Source of the DNA: Streptomyces violaceoruber
GTDB taxonomy: Bacteria; Actinomycetota; Actinomycetes; Streptomycetales; Streptomycetaceae
Reading direction: 5' to 3'
Assembly: GCA_000720805.1 (NCBI GenBank)
Contig: JODI01000014.1
Coordinates: 124,001-188,000 of the forward strand
Length of the DNA stretch: 64,000 nucleotides
Each line of letters begins with the position of its first letter. Positions within the stretch are counted from its first letter, which is position 1. This document shows positions 24,300 through 32,128 of the stretch, in pieces. Below the pieces are notes generated by a model, which saw only the letters and a list, made by a program, of their open reading frames with translations, was not told where the DNA came from and made no database searches. The position numbers and the translations under genes were made by a program.

Positions 24300-24632
24300 C
24301 CCGGGCTCGTGGAGCTGGAGAAGGTCCTGGAGCGCTTCGGTGACCTGGGCGGCACCGACACGAGCGGGGCCGTGCGCCGGCGCTACCGCGGGTGCGGCCG
24401 TGTGCTGATCGTCACCGACGAGCAGTGCGCCGCCGGCCGTCACGGCGGGCCGACCGGGCAGGTTCCGGCCGGCGTGCCGGTCTGCACCTGGAACCTGGCC
24501 GGTCACCGGGCGGGCCACGGCTCGTCGGGCCAGGGCAACCGGCGCACCTTCGGAGGTCTGTCGGACGCGGCGTTCCGGACGGTCCCGCCCCTCGAGGCCG
24601 CTCGGGACGCCGGCTGGCCGTGGGCTGCCTGA
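24300..24632 (+). pseudogene. Truncated tandem copy of the rsr 3' end
   Basis: The frame ending at 24632 repeats the last ~110 residues of the Ro vWA domain: RFGDLGGTD, RVLIVTDEQ, VPVCTWNLAGHRAGHG and FGGLSDAAFRTVPPLEAARD, closely matching the upstream gene. The TROVE ring and the DxSxS half of the MIDAS are absent. No start codon with a ribosome site opens this frame; upstream codons in it are an out-of-frame reading of rsr. Both the stop context and the hairpin after it are duplicated, so this looks like a tandem duplication of the gene end followed by decay. A short standalone protein cannot be excluded. Confidence 0.8.
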
Positions 24633-24648
24633 CCGGCTGCCATGATCG

Positions 24649-24674
24649 GGGGCCCGCACTTCAGTGTGGGCCCC
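24649..24674 (+). terminator. Duplicated rsr-type terminator with T-rich tail
   Basis: An 11-bp stem GGGGCCCGCAC/GTGTGGGCCCC with one G-T pair is closed by TTCA and followed by TCTTCTCTTT. It is the diverged copy of the hairpin at 24189. Confidence 0.8.
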
Positions 24675-24713
24675 TCTTCTCTTTCCGAAGATTGACATCT
24701 AACATTTCAGTTC

Positions 24714-25352
24714 ATGGAACCCGTTCCGCGCACCCTGCTCAGGGACCGCGCCTACACAGCGATCAGGGACGCCATCGTGACCGGGGAGATCGACCCCGGT
24801 GCCGTGGTGCGGGACGCCGATCTCGCCGAGCGGCTCGGGTTGTCCCGGGCGCCGGTGCGCGAGGCGTTCGCGCGGCTGGTCGACGAGGGGCTGCTGGAGA
24901 GCAAGCCGCAGAGCTACACCCGGGTGACTCCCGTCGTGGCCGCCGATGTGCGGGACGCGGCGGCCGTGGTCGGGGCCATGCACGAACTGGTCACCCGGGT
25001 CGCGGTGCCCCGGCTGTTCGCCGCCGACGTCGAAGCGATGCGCGCGGCCAACGAGCGGTTCACGGCGGCCGTCCGGGCGGGGGACGTGGACAGCGCCCTG
25101 CATGCCGACGACCAGCTCCATGACGTCCTGGTCCGCGTCAGCGGCAACCGCGCGGCCGCCGCCACCGCCGCCCGCTACACCCCCCTCATCCGCCGGCTGG
25201 AGCGCCGGCGCTTCGGCGAGGGCGGCAGCTGCCGCTCGGCCGGGATGCACGAACGCCTCATCGAGGCCTGCGCGGCCGGTGACGTGGCCGAGGCCGTCCG
25301 CGTCACCGCGGAGATCTGGCGGGGCCTGGCCGAACTCGCCGACGACGACTGA
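24714..25352 (+). CDS. GntR-family (FadR/FCD) regulator, probably of ACC deaminase
   Basis: A 212-residue regulator with the GntR winged helix ([59 protein letters not shown], about residues 11-69) and a C-terminal helical FCD domain with metal-type histidines ([18 protein letters not shown]). There is no Shine-Dalgarno before ATG 24714, but TAACAT at 24700-24705 is a good -10, so the mRNA may start at or near the ATG. It lies 14 bp upstream of acdS and probably senses a related amino acid. Confidence 0.9.
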   Translation: MEPVPRTLLRDRAYTAIRDAIVTGEIDPGAVVRDADLAERLGLSRAPVREAFARLVDEGLLESKPQSYTRVTPVVAADVRDAAAVVGAMHELVTRVAVPRLFAADVEAMRAANERFTAAVRAGDVDSALHADDQLHDVLVRVSGNRAAAATAARYTPLIRRLERRRFGEGGSCRSAGMHERLIEACAAGDVAEAVRVTAEIWRGLAELADDD

Positions 25353-25366
25353 CACCAGGAGGACCC

Positions 25367-26389
25367 ATGTCCCTTTCCTCGTACGAGCGTTACCCGCTGC
25401 TCTTCGGCCCCTCGCCGGTGCACCCGCTCCAGCGGTTGACCGAACATCTCGGCGGCGCCGCCCTGTGGGCCAAGCGGGAGGACTGCAACTCCGGTGTCGC
25501 GTACGGCGGCAACAAGACCCGCAAGCTGGAGTACCTGGTCGCCGACGCCCTCGCCCAGGGCTGCGACACCCTCGTCTCCATCGGCGGCGTGCAGTCGAAC
25601 CACACCCGCCAGGTCGCCGCCTGCGCAGCCCGCGCCGGGCTCAAGTGTGTGCTGGTGCAGGAGAGTTGGGTCGAGTGGCCGGACTCCGTGTACGACAAGG
25701 TCGGCAACATCCTGATCAGCCGGCTCGCCGGCGCCGACGTGCGGCTGGTGCGGGCCGGCTTCGGCATCGGGTTCAAGGAGAGCTGGGAACAGGCGCTCCG
25801 GGAGGTCGAGGAGGGCGGCGGGAAGCCGTACGCCATTCCCGCCGGGGCCTCGGACCATCCGCTCGGCGGCCTCGGGTTCGCCGGATGGGCGTACGAAGTG
25901 GCCGAGCAGGAGCGGGAGTCGGGGGTCTTCTTCGACACCGTCGTGGTGTGCTCGGTCACCGGGTCCACCCAGGCCGGGATGGTCGCCGGGTTCCGCGCGC
26001 TGGAGGAGGCCGGAGGACGGCCACGGCGGGTGCTCGGCATCGACGCGTCGGCCGCGCCCGCCCGCACCCGGGAGCAGATCGCGCGGATCGCCCAGCGCAC
26101 CGGTCAACTCATCGGTGTGGAGAAAGAGTTGACGGAGTCGGACGTCGAGCTCGACGAGCGGTACCACGCGGGGACGTACGGCATCCCGGACGAGGCCACC
26201 CTGGAGGCGATGCGGCTCGCCGCGCGGACCGAGGGCATGGTCACCGACCCCGTCTACGAGGGCAAGTCGATGGCCGGGATGATCGACCTGGTCCGGCGCG
26301 GGGAGATCGACCGGGACTCCACCGTCCTCTACGCCCACCTGGGCGGCCAGCCCGCGCTGAACGGATACAGCGCGCTGTTCCCGGCCTAG
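25367..26389 (+). CDS. acdS: 1-aminocyclopropane-1-carboxylate (ACC) deaminase
   Basis: A 340-residue PLP enzyme that opens the cyclopropane ring of ACC to give 2-oxobutanoate and ammonia. The PLP lysine is Lys50 in [12 protein letters not shown]. Hallmarks of true ACC deaminase are present: [41 protein letters not shown] (with the catalytic Tyr-Glu) and [14 protein letters not shown]. These separate it from D-cysteine desulfhydrases of the same fold. AGGAGG precedes the ATG. The enzyme lowers plant ethylene precursor levels, which suits a root-associated life. The stop overlaps the convergent next gene by four bases. Confidence 0.94.
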   Translation: MSLSSYERYPLLFGPSPVHPLQRLTEHLGGAALWAKREDCNSGVAYGGNKTRKLEYLVADALAQGCDTLVSIGGVQSNHTRQVAACAARAGLKCVLVQESWVEWPDSVYDKVGNILISRLAGADVRLVRAGFGIGFKESWEQALREVEEGGGKPYAIPAGASDHPLGGLGFAGWAYEVAEQERESGVFFDTVVVCSVTGSTQAGMVAGFRALEEAGGRPRRVLGIDASAAPARTREQIARIAQRTGQLIGVEKELTESDVELDERYHAGTYGIPDEATLEAMRLAARTEGMVTDPVYEGKSMAGMIDLVRRGEIDRDSTVLYAHLGGQPALNGYSALFPA

Positions 26390-26871
26390 GGACCTTCTGG
26401 CGGATCTCCGCGGCCCTGGCCGAGCAGGGCTGTCACCGCGGGGAGCCGGCCCATGGCGTGGGCCACTGCCAAGCCGTCCATGTAGTCGCGTACGTGCACG
26501 ATCTCTCCGTCGCGGACCCGCATCACGAGCAGGCCCGGGAGCCGGAAGGGCGCACCGGTGGTGGTCACGGTTCCGGTGACCACCTGCTCGACGGTGATCA
26601 CCTCGGGGTCGGTGGACTCGTGGACCGCGATCTCGTCGATGCGTCCCGGCCGCGCGGGGCTCGTCCGCCAGGCTGCCCGGTATCCCGCGCGGATCTCCTC
26701 CCGCCCCTGATGGCGTGCGGGCATGCCCGGGAAGAGGAACGGGAACTCGTGGACCGCGTCGATCGCGTACAGGTCGGCCAGCTCGTCCGCGGATTTGTGG
26801 AGCATCGCCTGGCGGTAGTGGTCCAGTATGGCGCGAGGACCGAGAGCGGCCGAGGGAATGACGGAGGGCAT
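26386..26871 (-). CDS. SnoaL-like / NTF2-fold protein
   Basis: A 161-residue protein with the NTF2-like cone fold typical of SnoaL-like proteins: [51 protein letters not shown] in the first half, and [28 protein letters not shown] at the end. Such proteins are isomerases, hydrolases or simple binding proteins; which one is not clear here. It is divergent from a TetR gene, and two inverted repeats in the gap suggest that regulator controls it. Confidence 0.85.
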   Translation of the reverse strand: MPSVIPSAALGPRAILDHYRQAMLHKSADELADLYAIDAVHEFPFLFPGMPARHQGREEIRAGYRAAWRTSPARPGRIDEIAVHESTDPEVITVEQVVTGTVTTTGAPFRLPGLLVMRVRDGEIVHVRDYMDGLAVAHAMGRLPAVTALLGQGRGDPPEGP

Positions 26872-26937
26872 GCGGCCGGAGTCCCTTCGGTCGGGGTTCG
26901 GGCGGACGGCTCACCGGATGACCGAGCCCGACGGGCA

Positions 26938-26956
26938 ACCGGGGGTAGTCCCCGGT
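26938..26956. promoter_or_regulatory. Candidate TetR operator 1
   Basis: ACCGGGG-GTAGT-CCCCGGT is a perfect 7-bp inverted repeat in the divergent SnoaL-like/tetR gap. It shares GGGGnnnGTCCCCGGT-type sequence with the site at 26976. Confidence 0.6.
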
Positions 26957-26975
26957 AAGCCTGCCGCCCAAAATA

Positions 26976-26990
26976 CGGGGACGGTCCCCG
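26976..26990. promoter_or_regulatory. Candidate TetR operator 2
   Basis: CGGGGACGGTCCCCG contains the perfect palindrome GGGGAC-G-GTCCCC and lies 20 bp before the tetR ATG. With the 26938 site it forms a pair of similar boxes, as expected for autoregulation of a divergent unit. Confidence 0.6.
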
Positions 26991-27009
26991 GTTCGCAAGG
27001 AGTGACTGG

Positions 27010-27588
27010 ATGACGCAGGTCAGGCCCATGCGCGCGGACGCTCGGCGCAACTACGAGCGGTTGCTGAAGGCGGCGGTGGAGGCTTTCGCGGAGCATGGGG
27101 AAGGGGCGTCCCTCGACGACATCGCCAAGCGCGCGGGGGTCGGCTCCGGCACGCTCTACCGGCACTTCCCGACACGTCAGGCACTGCTGGAGGCCGCGTA
27201 CGTCGACCGGATCGAGGCACTCGCGGCGCGGGCCGACGAGATCACCGAGAGGCTGCCGCCGGGCGAGGCGCTGTCGGAGTGGCTGAACGAGCTGAGCACG
27301 GGGATGATCCAGGTCCGCGGGCTCAAGGCGCTCCTGGGCCCGGCCGTCACGGAGGGAAGCCCGGCCGTGGTCACGGCCTGCGGCGACGGTCTGAAGGGCG
27401 CGGCCGCTCGGCTGGTCCGTGCGGCACAGCGGGAGGGGACGCTACGGCGGGACGTCGAGCCGGTCGACATCCTGCGCCTGGCCCACGGGGTGGCCACGGC
27501 ATCCGAGCTGGCGGACGCGGAGGGGAAGCACATTCGCCGGTACCTGGCGTTGCTGACGGAGGGACTGCGGCCGCCTCCCGGACGGTGA
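27010..27588 (+). CDS. TetR-family regulator
   Basis: A 192-residue TetR protein with the N-terminal HTH (ERLLKAAVEAFAEHGEGASLDDIAKRAGVGSGTLYRHFPTRQALLEAAYVDRIEALAARA) and a C-terminal helical domain of the type often labelled SbtR-like. AAGGAGTG precedes the ATG. It is divergent from the SnoaL-like gene, which is its likely target together with itself. The ligand is unknown. Confidence 0.92.
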   Translation: MTQVRPMRADARRNYERLLKAAVEAFAEHGEGASLDDIAKRAGVGSGTLYRHFPTRQALLEAAYVDRIEALAARADEITERLPPGEALSEWLNELSTGMIQVRGLKALLGPAVTEGSPAVVTACGDGLKGAAARLVRAAQREGTLRRDVEPVDILRLAHGVATASELADAEGKHIRRYLALLTEGLRPPPGR

Positions 27589-27595
27589 GTGACCG

Positions 27596-27625
27596 CCGGG
27601 TGCCCCCGGACCGGGGGCACCCCGG
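27596..27625. terminator. Bidirectional terminator between tetR and terD-like gene
   Basis: GGGTGCCCCC and its exact complement (27598-27607/27613-27622) form a 10-bp stem with a 5-base loop, extended by two flanking C-G pairs around a bulge. It lies between the converging genes. Confidence 0.75.
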
Positions 27626-27639
27626 AGTCGTCCCTACCG

Positions 27640-28872
27640 CTACAGCGCCTGGGCCCCCGGCTTGACCATGTTCCGGACCGTGCGGGCCTTGACGAAGTCG
27701 CCGATGGCCGTCATCTCCCACTCGCCGGAGAACTGCTTGATCATCTTGGCCATCAGCACGCCCGTCTGCGCCTCGGCGCTGGTGAGGTCGAAGCGGACGA
27801 GTTCCTCGCCGGTCGCGGCGTCCAGGAGGCGGCAGTAGGCCTTGGCGACCTCGGTGAACTTCTGGCCGGAGAACGAGTTCACCGTGAAGACCAGGCCGGT
27901 GACCTCCTGCGGGAGGCGGCCGAGGTCGACCACGATCACCTCGTCGTCACCGCCGCCCTCGCCCGTGAGGTTGTCGCCGGAGTGCTTGATCGCGCCGCCG
28001 ACGATGGACAGCTTGCCGAAGTAGCAGCTGTCGATGTGGTTGCGCTGCGGACCGTAGGCGATGACCGAGGCGTCGAGGTCGATGTCCTTGCCGCGGTACG
28101 CCGGCTCCCAGCCGAGGCCCATCTTGACCTGGGACAGCAGCGGGCGGCCGCCCTTGACCAGGGACACGGTCTGGTTCTTCTGCAGGCTGACCCGGCCCTT
28201 GTCGAGGTTGATCTTCCCGGCGCCCGGGACGGGGGCGGGCAGGGCCGGGGGTGCGGCGGGCGCCGGGGGTGCGGCGACCCGCGGGTCCTGCGGCGGAGCC
28301 ACGGGGGGCTGCACGGCCGGCGGGGGAGGGGCCACCGGCTGGGCGGCGGGAGCGGCGGCGGCCGGGGCCGGCTCCTCCACGCTGACCCCGAAGTCGGTGG
28401 CGATGCCCGCGAGGCCGTTGGCGTATCCCTGGCCGACCGCGCGGGCCTTCCAGGCACCGTTGCGGAGATAGATCTCCACGATCACCAGGGCCGTCTCGGT
28501 GCCGAGCTGCGGGGGCGTGAACGTGGCCAGGACGCTGTTGTCGTCCGCGTTGCGGATGGTGGCCGTCGGTTCGATGCCCTGGAAGGTCTGGCCGGCGGCG
28601 TCCGGGCTCGCGGTGACGACGATCTTCTCGATGCCCGGCGGGACGGCGCCGGTGTCGACCGTGATCGCGTCGGGGGCGGTGCCGCCGCCGGAGCGGTACG
28701 TCACGCCCGGCCCCGTGGGCTGGTTGTAGAAGATGAAGTCGTCGTCGGAGCGCACCTTGCCGTCGGCGGTGAGCAGCAGGCCCGATACGTCGAGCCGCAC
28801 CGGGGCGGCGACGTCCACCGTCACGCGGGCGGCGGGGAGAGGGATGTTCGAGCCGGGGGTCATAGCTGTCAT
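27640..28872 (-). CDS. Two-domain TerD-family stress protein
   Basis: A 410-residue protein with two TerD domains joined by a Pro/Ala-rich linker (about residues 168-225). Domain 1 shows DDDFIFYNQP and ETALVIVEIYLRNGAWKARAVGQGYANGLAGIATDFGV. Domain 2 has the Ca-binding-type GWEP...DLDASVIAYG, DNLTGEGGGDDEVIVVDL and KMIKQFSGEWEMTAIGD. TerD proteins belong to tellurite/stress-response membrane complexes and bind calcium. In domain 1 the acidic loop is partly changed, so the two halves may differ in metal binding. It stands alone; ATG 28863 is an alternative start. Confidence 0.9.
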   Translation of the reverse strand: MTAMTPGSNIPLPAARVTVDVAAPVRLDVSGLLLTADGKVRSDDDFIFYNQPTGPGVTYRSGGGTAPDAITVDTGAVPPGIEKIVVTASPDAAGQTFQGIEPTATIRNADDNSVLATFTPPQLGTETALVIVEIYLRNGAWKARAVGQGYANGLAGIATDFGVSVEEPAPAAAAPAAQPVAPPPPAVQPPVAPPQDPRVAAPPAPAAPPALPAPVPGAGKINLDKGRVSLQKNQTVSLVKGGRPLLSQVKMGLGWEPAYRGKDIDLDASVIAYGPQRNHIDSCYFGKLSIVGGAIKHSGDNLTGEGGGDDEVIVVDLGRLPQEVTGLVFTVNSFSGQKFTEVAKAYCRLLDAATGEELVRFDLTSAEAQTGVLMAKMIKQFSGEWEMTAIGDFVKARTVRNMVKPGAQAL

Positions 28873-28952
28873 GCTCGGTTGAACGAGCGAGGGCGTTTTA
28901 CCGTTCCCTTACCGAAGGCCGAACGGGTCGGTTTCCGAGAGTGAAGGATCCC

Positions 28953-29309
28953 ATGAGTCCCAGCCCCCTCCTGGTCGTCCCCGCGGCGCTGTGGACGGTG
29001 GTCGCCGGTGCCGCGGTGATCGCGGCGATCGTGCTCGCCGGGCGCCGGGAGCCGGCGTCCGCCGGCTGGAACCCCTTCGGCAGGGACTTCCCGGTCGGCG
29101 CGTCGGCGGCGGTCGCCGGATATGTGGTCGCCGCCGCCGTCCGTGGCCAGTTCTCTCTCCGGGACGCCGCTCTCGGCTTCCTGTGGCCGGCGATGGCGGC
29201 CTCGGCCCTCGTGTACGTGGCGGGACGGCACGACCGCCCCCTGCCCCGGTGGGCCGGTCCGGTCTTCGCCGCCGCGGGTGCCGCGCTGTACGGTGCGCTG
29301 CCCATATGA
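28953..29309 (+). CDS. Small membrane protein, unknown
   Basis: A 118-residue protein with three or four hydrophobic segments (LLVVPAALWTVVAGAAVIAAIVLAG, VGASAAVAGYVVAAAV, ALGFLWPAMAASALVYVAG and a last short helix). ATG 28953 is preferred because AAGGAT lies five bases upstream; GTG 28941 is in frame but unsupported. It is divergent from the TerD gene. I recognise no family. Confidence 0.65.
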   Translation: MSPSPLLVVPAALWTVVAGAAVIAAIVLAGRREPASAGWNPFGRDFPVGASAAVAGYVVAAAVRGQFSLRDAALGFLWPAMAASALVYVAGRHDRPLPRWAGPVFAAAGAALYGALPI

Positions 29310-29311
29310 CC

Positions 29312-29342
29312 GCCTGCCCGACGACCCTACCGTCGGGCAGGC
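29312..29342. terminator. Bidirectional terminator
   Basis: A 12-bp perfect stem (GCCTGCCCGACG and its complement) has a 7-base loop. It starts three bases after the membrane-protein stop and precedes the end of the convergent ABC/ADH operon. Confidence 0.85.
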
Positions 29343-29355
29343 CCGGCACCGTCCG

Positions 29356-30345
29356 CTACGGCACCACGACGATCTTCCGGCCCACCCCGGCCGCGAACTG
29401 CTCCAGTGCCTGCGGGTACCGCTCCAGCGGGATGCGGTCGCTGATGAACACGTCCGGGTCGAGCACTCCGTTCGCGAACAGCTCGGCCGCCCGCTCGAAG
29501 CTGTGCAGTACCGCCATCGAGCCGGTGATGGTGATCTCCTGGTTGTAGATGCGGTACGGGTCGATCGTCACGCGGGTCGCGTAGTCGGCCACGCCGAACT
29601 GGAGGAACGTCCCGGCCTTCGCGACCCGCCCCAGGCCGTCCTGGATCGCCGCCGCGTTGCCCGTCGCGTCGACCACGACGTCCCAGCCCTGCGGCCGGTC
29701 CAGCTCGTCGGCGTTCGCCGCGGACCCGGAGACGCCCAGCCGCCGCGCGGTCTCCAGCCGGGCGGGGTTCAGGTCCACGACGTCCACGCTCGCCGCACCC
29801 GTCCGCTTGGCGAGCTCCAGCATCATCAGGCCCATCGTGCCGGAGCCGTAGATCAGGACGTGGGCGCCGAGGCGGGACTGGAGGACGTCGTAGCCGCGGA
29901 CCGCGCAGGACAGGGGTTCCACCAGGGCCGCGTCCTGGGTGCGCACATGCTCGGGCAGCTTCACGCAGTTGGCCACCGGGGCCACGGCGAACTGCGCCGC
30001 GCCCCCGGCCGTGGTGACCCCGATCGCGGCCCACCGCTCGCAGAGGTTGTTGTGGCCGGTGCGGCAGTAGCGGCATTCGTAGCAGTACAGCGACGGGTCC
30101 ACCGCGACCCGGTCGCCGACCGCGACCTCCGTGACCTGGGTGCCGACCCCGACCACCTCGCCCGCGAACTCGTGCCCGGGGACGATGGGCAGCTTGGGCG
30201 CGAACTCCCCCTGCAGGATGTGCAGGTCGGTGCCGCACAGACCGCAGGCGGCGACCTCGACGACGACCTCGCGGGGTCCCGGCGTCGGGTCCGGGACCTC
30301 GGTGACGACGGCACGGCCCACGGACTCGATGACGGCGGCCTTCAT
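29356..30345 (-). CDS. Zinc-dependent medium-chain alcohol/polyol dehydrogenase
   Basis: A 329-residue MDR dehydrogenase. The catalytic zinc site includes Cys in ACGLCGTDLH and GHEFAGEVVGVG. The structural zinc cysteines are in CYECRYCRTGHNNLC, and the nucleotide fold in VLIYGSGTMGLMMLELAKRTGA. ATG 30345 is chosen because it opens the true N-terminus (MKAAVIESVG) and overlaps the stop of the permease gene by four bases. As the last gene of a sugar ABC operon it probably oxidises the imported polyol or sugar. Confidence 0.92.
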   Translation of the reverse strand: MKAAVIESVGRAVVTEVPDPTPGPREVVVEVAACGLCGTDLHILQGEFAPKLPIVPGHEFAGEVVGVGTQVTEVAVGDRVAVDPSLYCYECRYCRTGHNNLCERWAAIGVTTAGGAAQFAVAPVANCVKLPEHVRTQDAALVEPLSCAVRGYDVLQSRLGAHVLIYGSGTMGLMMLELAKRTGAASVDVVDLNPARLETARRLGVSGSAANADELDRPQGWDVVVDATGNAAAIQDGLGRVAKAGTFLQFGVADYATRVTIDPYRIYNQEITITGSMAVLHSFERAAELFANGVLDPDVFISDRIPLERYPQALEQFAAGVGRKIVVVP

Positions 30346-31193
30346 TTCACGGCTCCAAGCGACAGGCCCTGGACCAGTTTGTCCTGGGCGGCGAACCCCG
30401 CGGCGAGCACCGGCAGGGAGATGACGAGCGACGCGGCGCACACCTTCGCCAGGAACAGGCCCTGGCTGGTGATGAAGCCGGTCAGGAAGACGGGGGCCGT
30501 CTCGGCCACCACGCCGGTCAGCACACGGGCGAAGAGCAGCTCGTTCCAGCTGAAGATGAAGCAGATCAGGGCGGTGGCGGCGATGCCGGGCAGGGCGATC
30601 GGGGCGACGACGCGCGCGAGGATCGTCGGCAGGCGGGCCCCGTCCACCTTCGCCGCCTCGATCACCGCGACCGGGACCTCGGCGAGGAAGGACTGCATCA
30701 TCCACACCGCGATCGGCAGGTTCATCGAGGTGTAGAGGATGACCAGCAGCCAGATGTTGTCGAGCATCCCGGTGTTCTTCGCGAACAGGTAGATCGGCAG
30801 CAGGCCCGCCACGGCCGGGAGCATCTTCGTCGACAGGAAGAAGAACAGGACGTCGGTCCACTTCTTCACCGGGCGGATCGACAGCGCGTAGGCCGCCGGG
30901 AAGGCCAGCAGCAGGACGAACAGCGTGGAGGCGACCGACGCCACCGTGGAGTTGATCAGCGCCGGCCAGGGGCTCGCGCCGCCGCCCGTGCCGAAGAACT
31001 CGCGGTAGCCGTCGAGGGTCAGGGCCGCTCCGAAGGAGGGCGGGTTGGTGGCCGCGTCCTGTTCGGAGTGGAAGGACGTCAGCGCCATCCAGGCGATGGG
31101 AAGGAAGAACAGGACGCCCAGGAGCCAGGCCACCAGGCCGAGCCCCGCGCCCTTGCGGCGGTCACTGCGCGGTCGTACGGCGACGGTGCTCAT
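30342..31193 (-). CDS. Sugar ABC transporter permease, MalG type
   Basis: A 283-residue, six-helix permease of the carbohydrate CUT1 family. The cytoplasmic EAA loop that contacts the ATPase reads EAAKVDGARLPTILARVVAPIALPG (near residue 190). It overlaps its neighbours by four bases on each side. No ATPase gene is in this operon; in Streptomyces a shared ATPase (MsiK) powers many such transporters. Confidence 0.93.
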   Translation of the reverse strand: MSTVAVRPRSDRRKGAGLGLVAWLLGVLFFLPIAWMALTSFHSEQDAATNPPSFGAALTLDGYREFFGTGGGASPWPALINSTVASVASTLFVLLLAFPAAYALSIRPVKKWTDVLFFFLSTKMLPAVAGLLPIYLFAKNTGMLDNIWLLVILYTSMNLPIAVWMMQSFLAEVPVAVIEAAKVDGARLPTILARVVAPIALPGIAATALICFIFSWNELLFARVLTGVVAETAPVFLTGFITSQGLFLAKVCAASLVISLPVLAAGFAAQDKLVQGLSLGAVK

Positions 31194-32128
31194 GCCCGGC
31201 CCGCCTCCTCTCGGAACAGGGACGACACCACGCGCAGGGCGAAGGTCGCGATGATGATCGAGCCGATGACCACCAGGACGCCGGCGGCCGAGGCGAGGCC
31301 GTTCTCGTGGGCCTGGTAGAAGCTCTGGTAGACGGTGTAGGGCAGGTTGGCGGTGCCCAGGCCGCCGGAGGTGATCGTGAAGACGGCGTCGAAGTTCTGG
31401 ACGATGTAGATCGAGCCGAGCAGGGCGCCGAGTTCGAGATAGCGGCGCAGGTGCGGGAGCGTCAGATAGCGGAAGATCTGCCAGTCGCTCGCGCCGTCGA
31501 CGCGGGCGGCCTCCATCTGCTGCTGGTCGCGGCTCTGCAGGCCGGCCAGCAGGATCAGCATCATGAACGGGGTCCACTGCCAGACCAGGGACGCCTCGAC
31601 CGCGAGCAGCGGGGTGGTGGAGATCCAGTCGGGCTGTGGGCCGCCCACATAGTGCAAGAGCCCGTTGAACAGGCCGTACTCAGGGTTGTAGAGCACATGC
31701 TTCCAGAGCAGGGCGGCGGCCACCGGGACCACCAGGAAGGGGGCGATGAGGAGCGTGCGGACCACGCCCCGGCCCCGGAACCTCCGGTCGAGGAGCAGCG
31801 CCAGGACCAGCCCCAGCACCAGGCTGGCCAGCACCACCGCGACCGTCAGCAGGACCGTCGTCCACACGGAGTGGCGCAGGTCGGCGTCGCTCAGCACCTG
31901 CTGGTAGTTGTCGAGGCCGGTGAACTGGCGGGCCTTGGGATAGAGGGCGTTCCAGTCGAAGAAGGAGATCACCAGCGTGGCCACGAACGGGAGCTGGGTG
32001 ACCGCGATCATGAAGATCAGGGCGGGCAGCAGGGGGGCCCTGGTGGCCCAGGCCCGCAGGCGGGCGGAGGGCTGCGGTGCGGTGCGCGGGGGAGTGGTGG
32101 CCATCGGAGCCGTTGTCGTCGCGGTCAT
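31190..32128 (-). CDS. Sugar ABC transporter permease, MalF type
   Basis: A 312-residue membrane permease, partner of the MalG-type protein. The EAA loop is EAARVDGASDWQIFRYLTLPHLRRY. ATG 32128 is chosen because it overlaps the stop of the binding-protein gene, as is usual in this operon type. A Pro/Ala/Thr-rich cytoplasmic N-terminus precedes the first helix at about residue 33. Confidence 0.93.
   Translation of the reverse strand: MTATTTAPMATTPPRTAPQPSARLRAWATRAPLLPALIFMIAVTQLPFVATLVISFFDWNALYPKARQFTGLDNYQQVLSDADLRHSVWTTVLLTVAVVLASLVLGLVLALLLDRRFRGRGVVRTLLIAPFLVVPVAAALLWKHVLYNPEYGLFNGLLHYVGGPQPDWISTTPLLAVEASLVWQWTPFMMLILLAGLQSRDQQQMEAARVDGASDWQIFRYLTLPHLRRYLELGALLGSIYIVQNFDAVFTITSGGLGTANLPYTVYQSFYQAHENGLASAAGVLVVIGSIIIATFALRVVSSLFREEAGRA

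Noticed and set aside
24300..24632. A functional second Ro-type gene
   Set aside because: The TROVE domain and DxSxS are missing and no start with a ribosome site is visible, so I called it a decayed duplicate.
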